Shown here: piece by piece, positions 4,829 through 5,087 of the stretch
Layout of the letters: every line of letters starts with the position of its first letter
How positions within the stretch are numbered: position 1 is the first letter of the stretch
Assembly (NCBI GenBank): GCA_020027805.1
Contig: JAHKKQ010000154.1
Coordinates: forward strand, 1-5,087
Direction of reading: 5' to 3'
DNA length: 5,087 bases
Source of the DNA: Candidatus Dadabacteria bacterium
GTDB lineage: Bacteria > Desulfobacterota_D > UBA1144 > Nemesobacterales > UBA2774
Position numbers and translations under genes: made by a program
Notes under the pieces: generated by a model
Database searches by the model: none
Seen by the model: only the letters and a program-made list of their open reading frames with translations
Told to the model about the DNA's origin: nothing

Positions 4829-5087
4829 CTACCCGAAAAGATATTTCCTGAGACCGCGAAGGTCTTTCAAACCTATAACCTCTGTATCTATCTCCGGCAC
4901 CTTTATGCACGGGTACCCGGCTCCGAGCCTTTTCAGCGCCTTTTTTTCGGCGTCCGCTTCATGCTTGTACCCTTTGTATAGCCCGGCTAGCTTATCCCGG
5001 AGCCTGCGGGATGGTAGAGATTCCAGACCTATTGTGCCGTTTATGCCCGGCAAATCCCAATACCGGTTGGTCCTGTTTACGACCACC
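4829..5087 (-). CDS. Unrecognised protein, C-terminal part (cut by window edge)
   Basis: An open minus-strand frame runs from the window edge to a TAG at 4831-4829, giving at least 85 residues. The codon at 5086-5084 is GTG, but I do not treat it as the start because the frame is open to the edge. Codon use (ATA, AGG, GGC/GGG rich) resembles the neighbouring genes, which supports real coding. The fragment is basic and probably soluble, with a charged helical stretch (LRDKLAGLYKGYKHEADAEK, followed by KALKRLG) and then a short tail, YPCIKVPEIDTEVIGLKDL, ending RKYLFG. I recognise no family. It converges on the amidase gene with only 8 nt between the stop codons, so the two transcripts must share or overlap their 3' ends; I see no terminator hairpin there. 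Confidence 0.55.
   Translation of the reverse strand, partial: VVVNRTNRYWDLPGINGTIGLESLPSRRLRDKLAGLYKGYKHEADAEKKALKRLGAGYPCIKVPEIDTEVIGLKDLRGLRKYLFG

Noticed and set aside
4596..4910. 104-codon minus-strand open frame
   Set aside because: It is antisense to the conserved C-terminal catalytic part of the amidase and has no recognisable sequence features.

Overview
This is a 5.1-kb stretch of a mid-GC bacterial chromosome. By eye the genes are clearly more GC-rich than the AT-rich intergenic spacers, and ATA and AGG codons are common. It holds ordinary housekeeping and cell-envelope genes. The encoded CCA tail of the tRNA, the TPR-AMIN-amidase protein with a type I signal peptide, and the bacterial-length ApgM fit a Gram-negative outside the classic model phyla. 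A Desulfobacterota-like or related candidate-phylum genome is my best guess; it is an inference with low confidence. I see no integrase, transposase, phage gene, CRISPR array or defence system.

Layout from left to right. Positions 37-279 (minus) encode a small acidic TerB-like protein. Behind it are a strong Shine-Dalgarno, two TATAAT hexamers and a paired TTAACA direct repeat that looks like a PhoB/PhoP-type box. Positions 375-460 (minus) are tRNA-Leu(GAG) with its own likely promoter. Positions 480-890 are noncoding and hold several unrelated dispersed palindromic repeats. Positions 890-2113 (minus) encode ApgM, an archaeal-type cofactor-independent phosphoglycerate mutase. It lies 71 nt downstream of a PhnP-like metallo-beta-lactamase-fold phosphodiesterase gene (2185-2952, minus), probably in one transcript. 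Across an AT-rich divergent spacer, positions 3093-4820 (plus) encode a secreted N-acetylmuramoyl-L-alanine amidase. The last 259 bases hold the 3' end of an unrecognised minus-strand gene that converges on the amidase gene with only 8 nt between them.

Functionally, ApgM serves central glycolysis/gluconeogenesis, the MBL protein probably cleaves a cyclic phosphate or other phosphodiester, and the amidase trims peptidoglycan crosslinks in the periplasm. They do not form an evident single pathway. I did not find a convincing new system. The most interesting signals are regulatory: a near-consensus promoter that would make the amidase mRNA practically leaderless, a similar but weaker arrangement for the divergent MBL gene, and the Pho-box-like operator ahead of the TerB-like gene.
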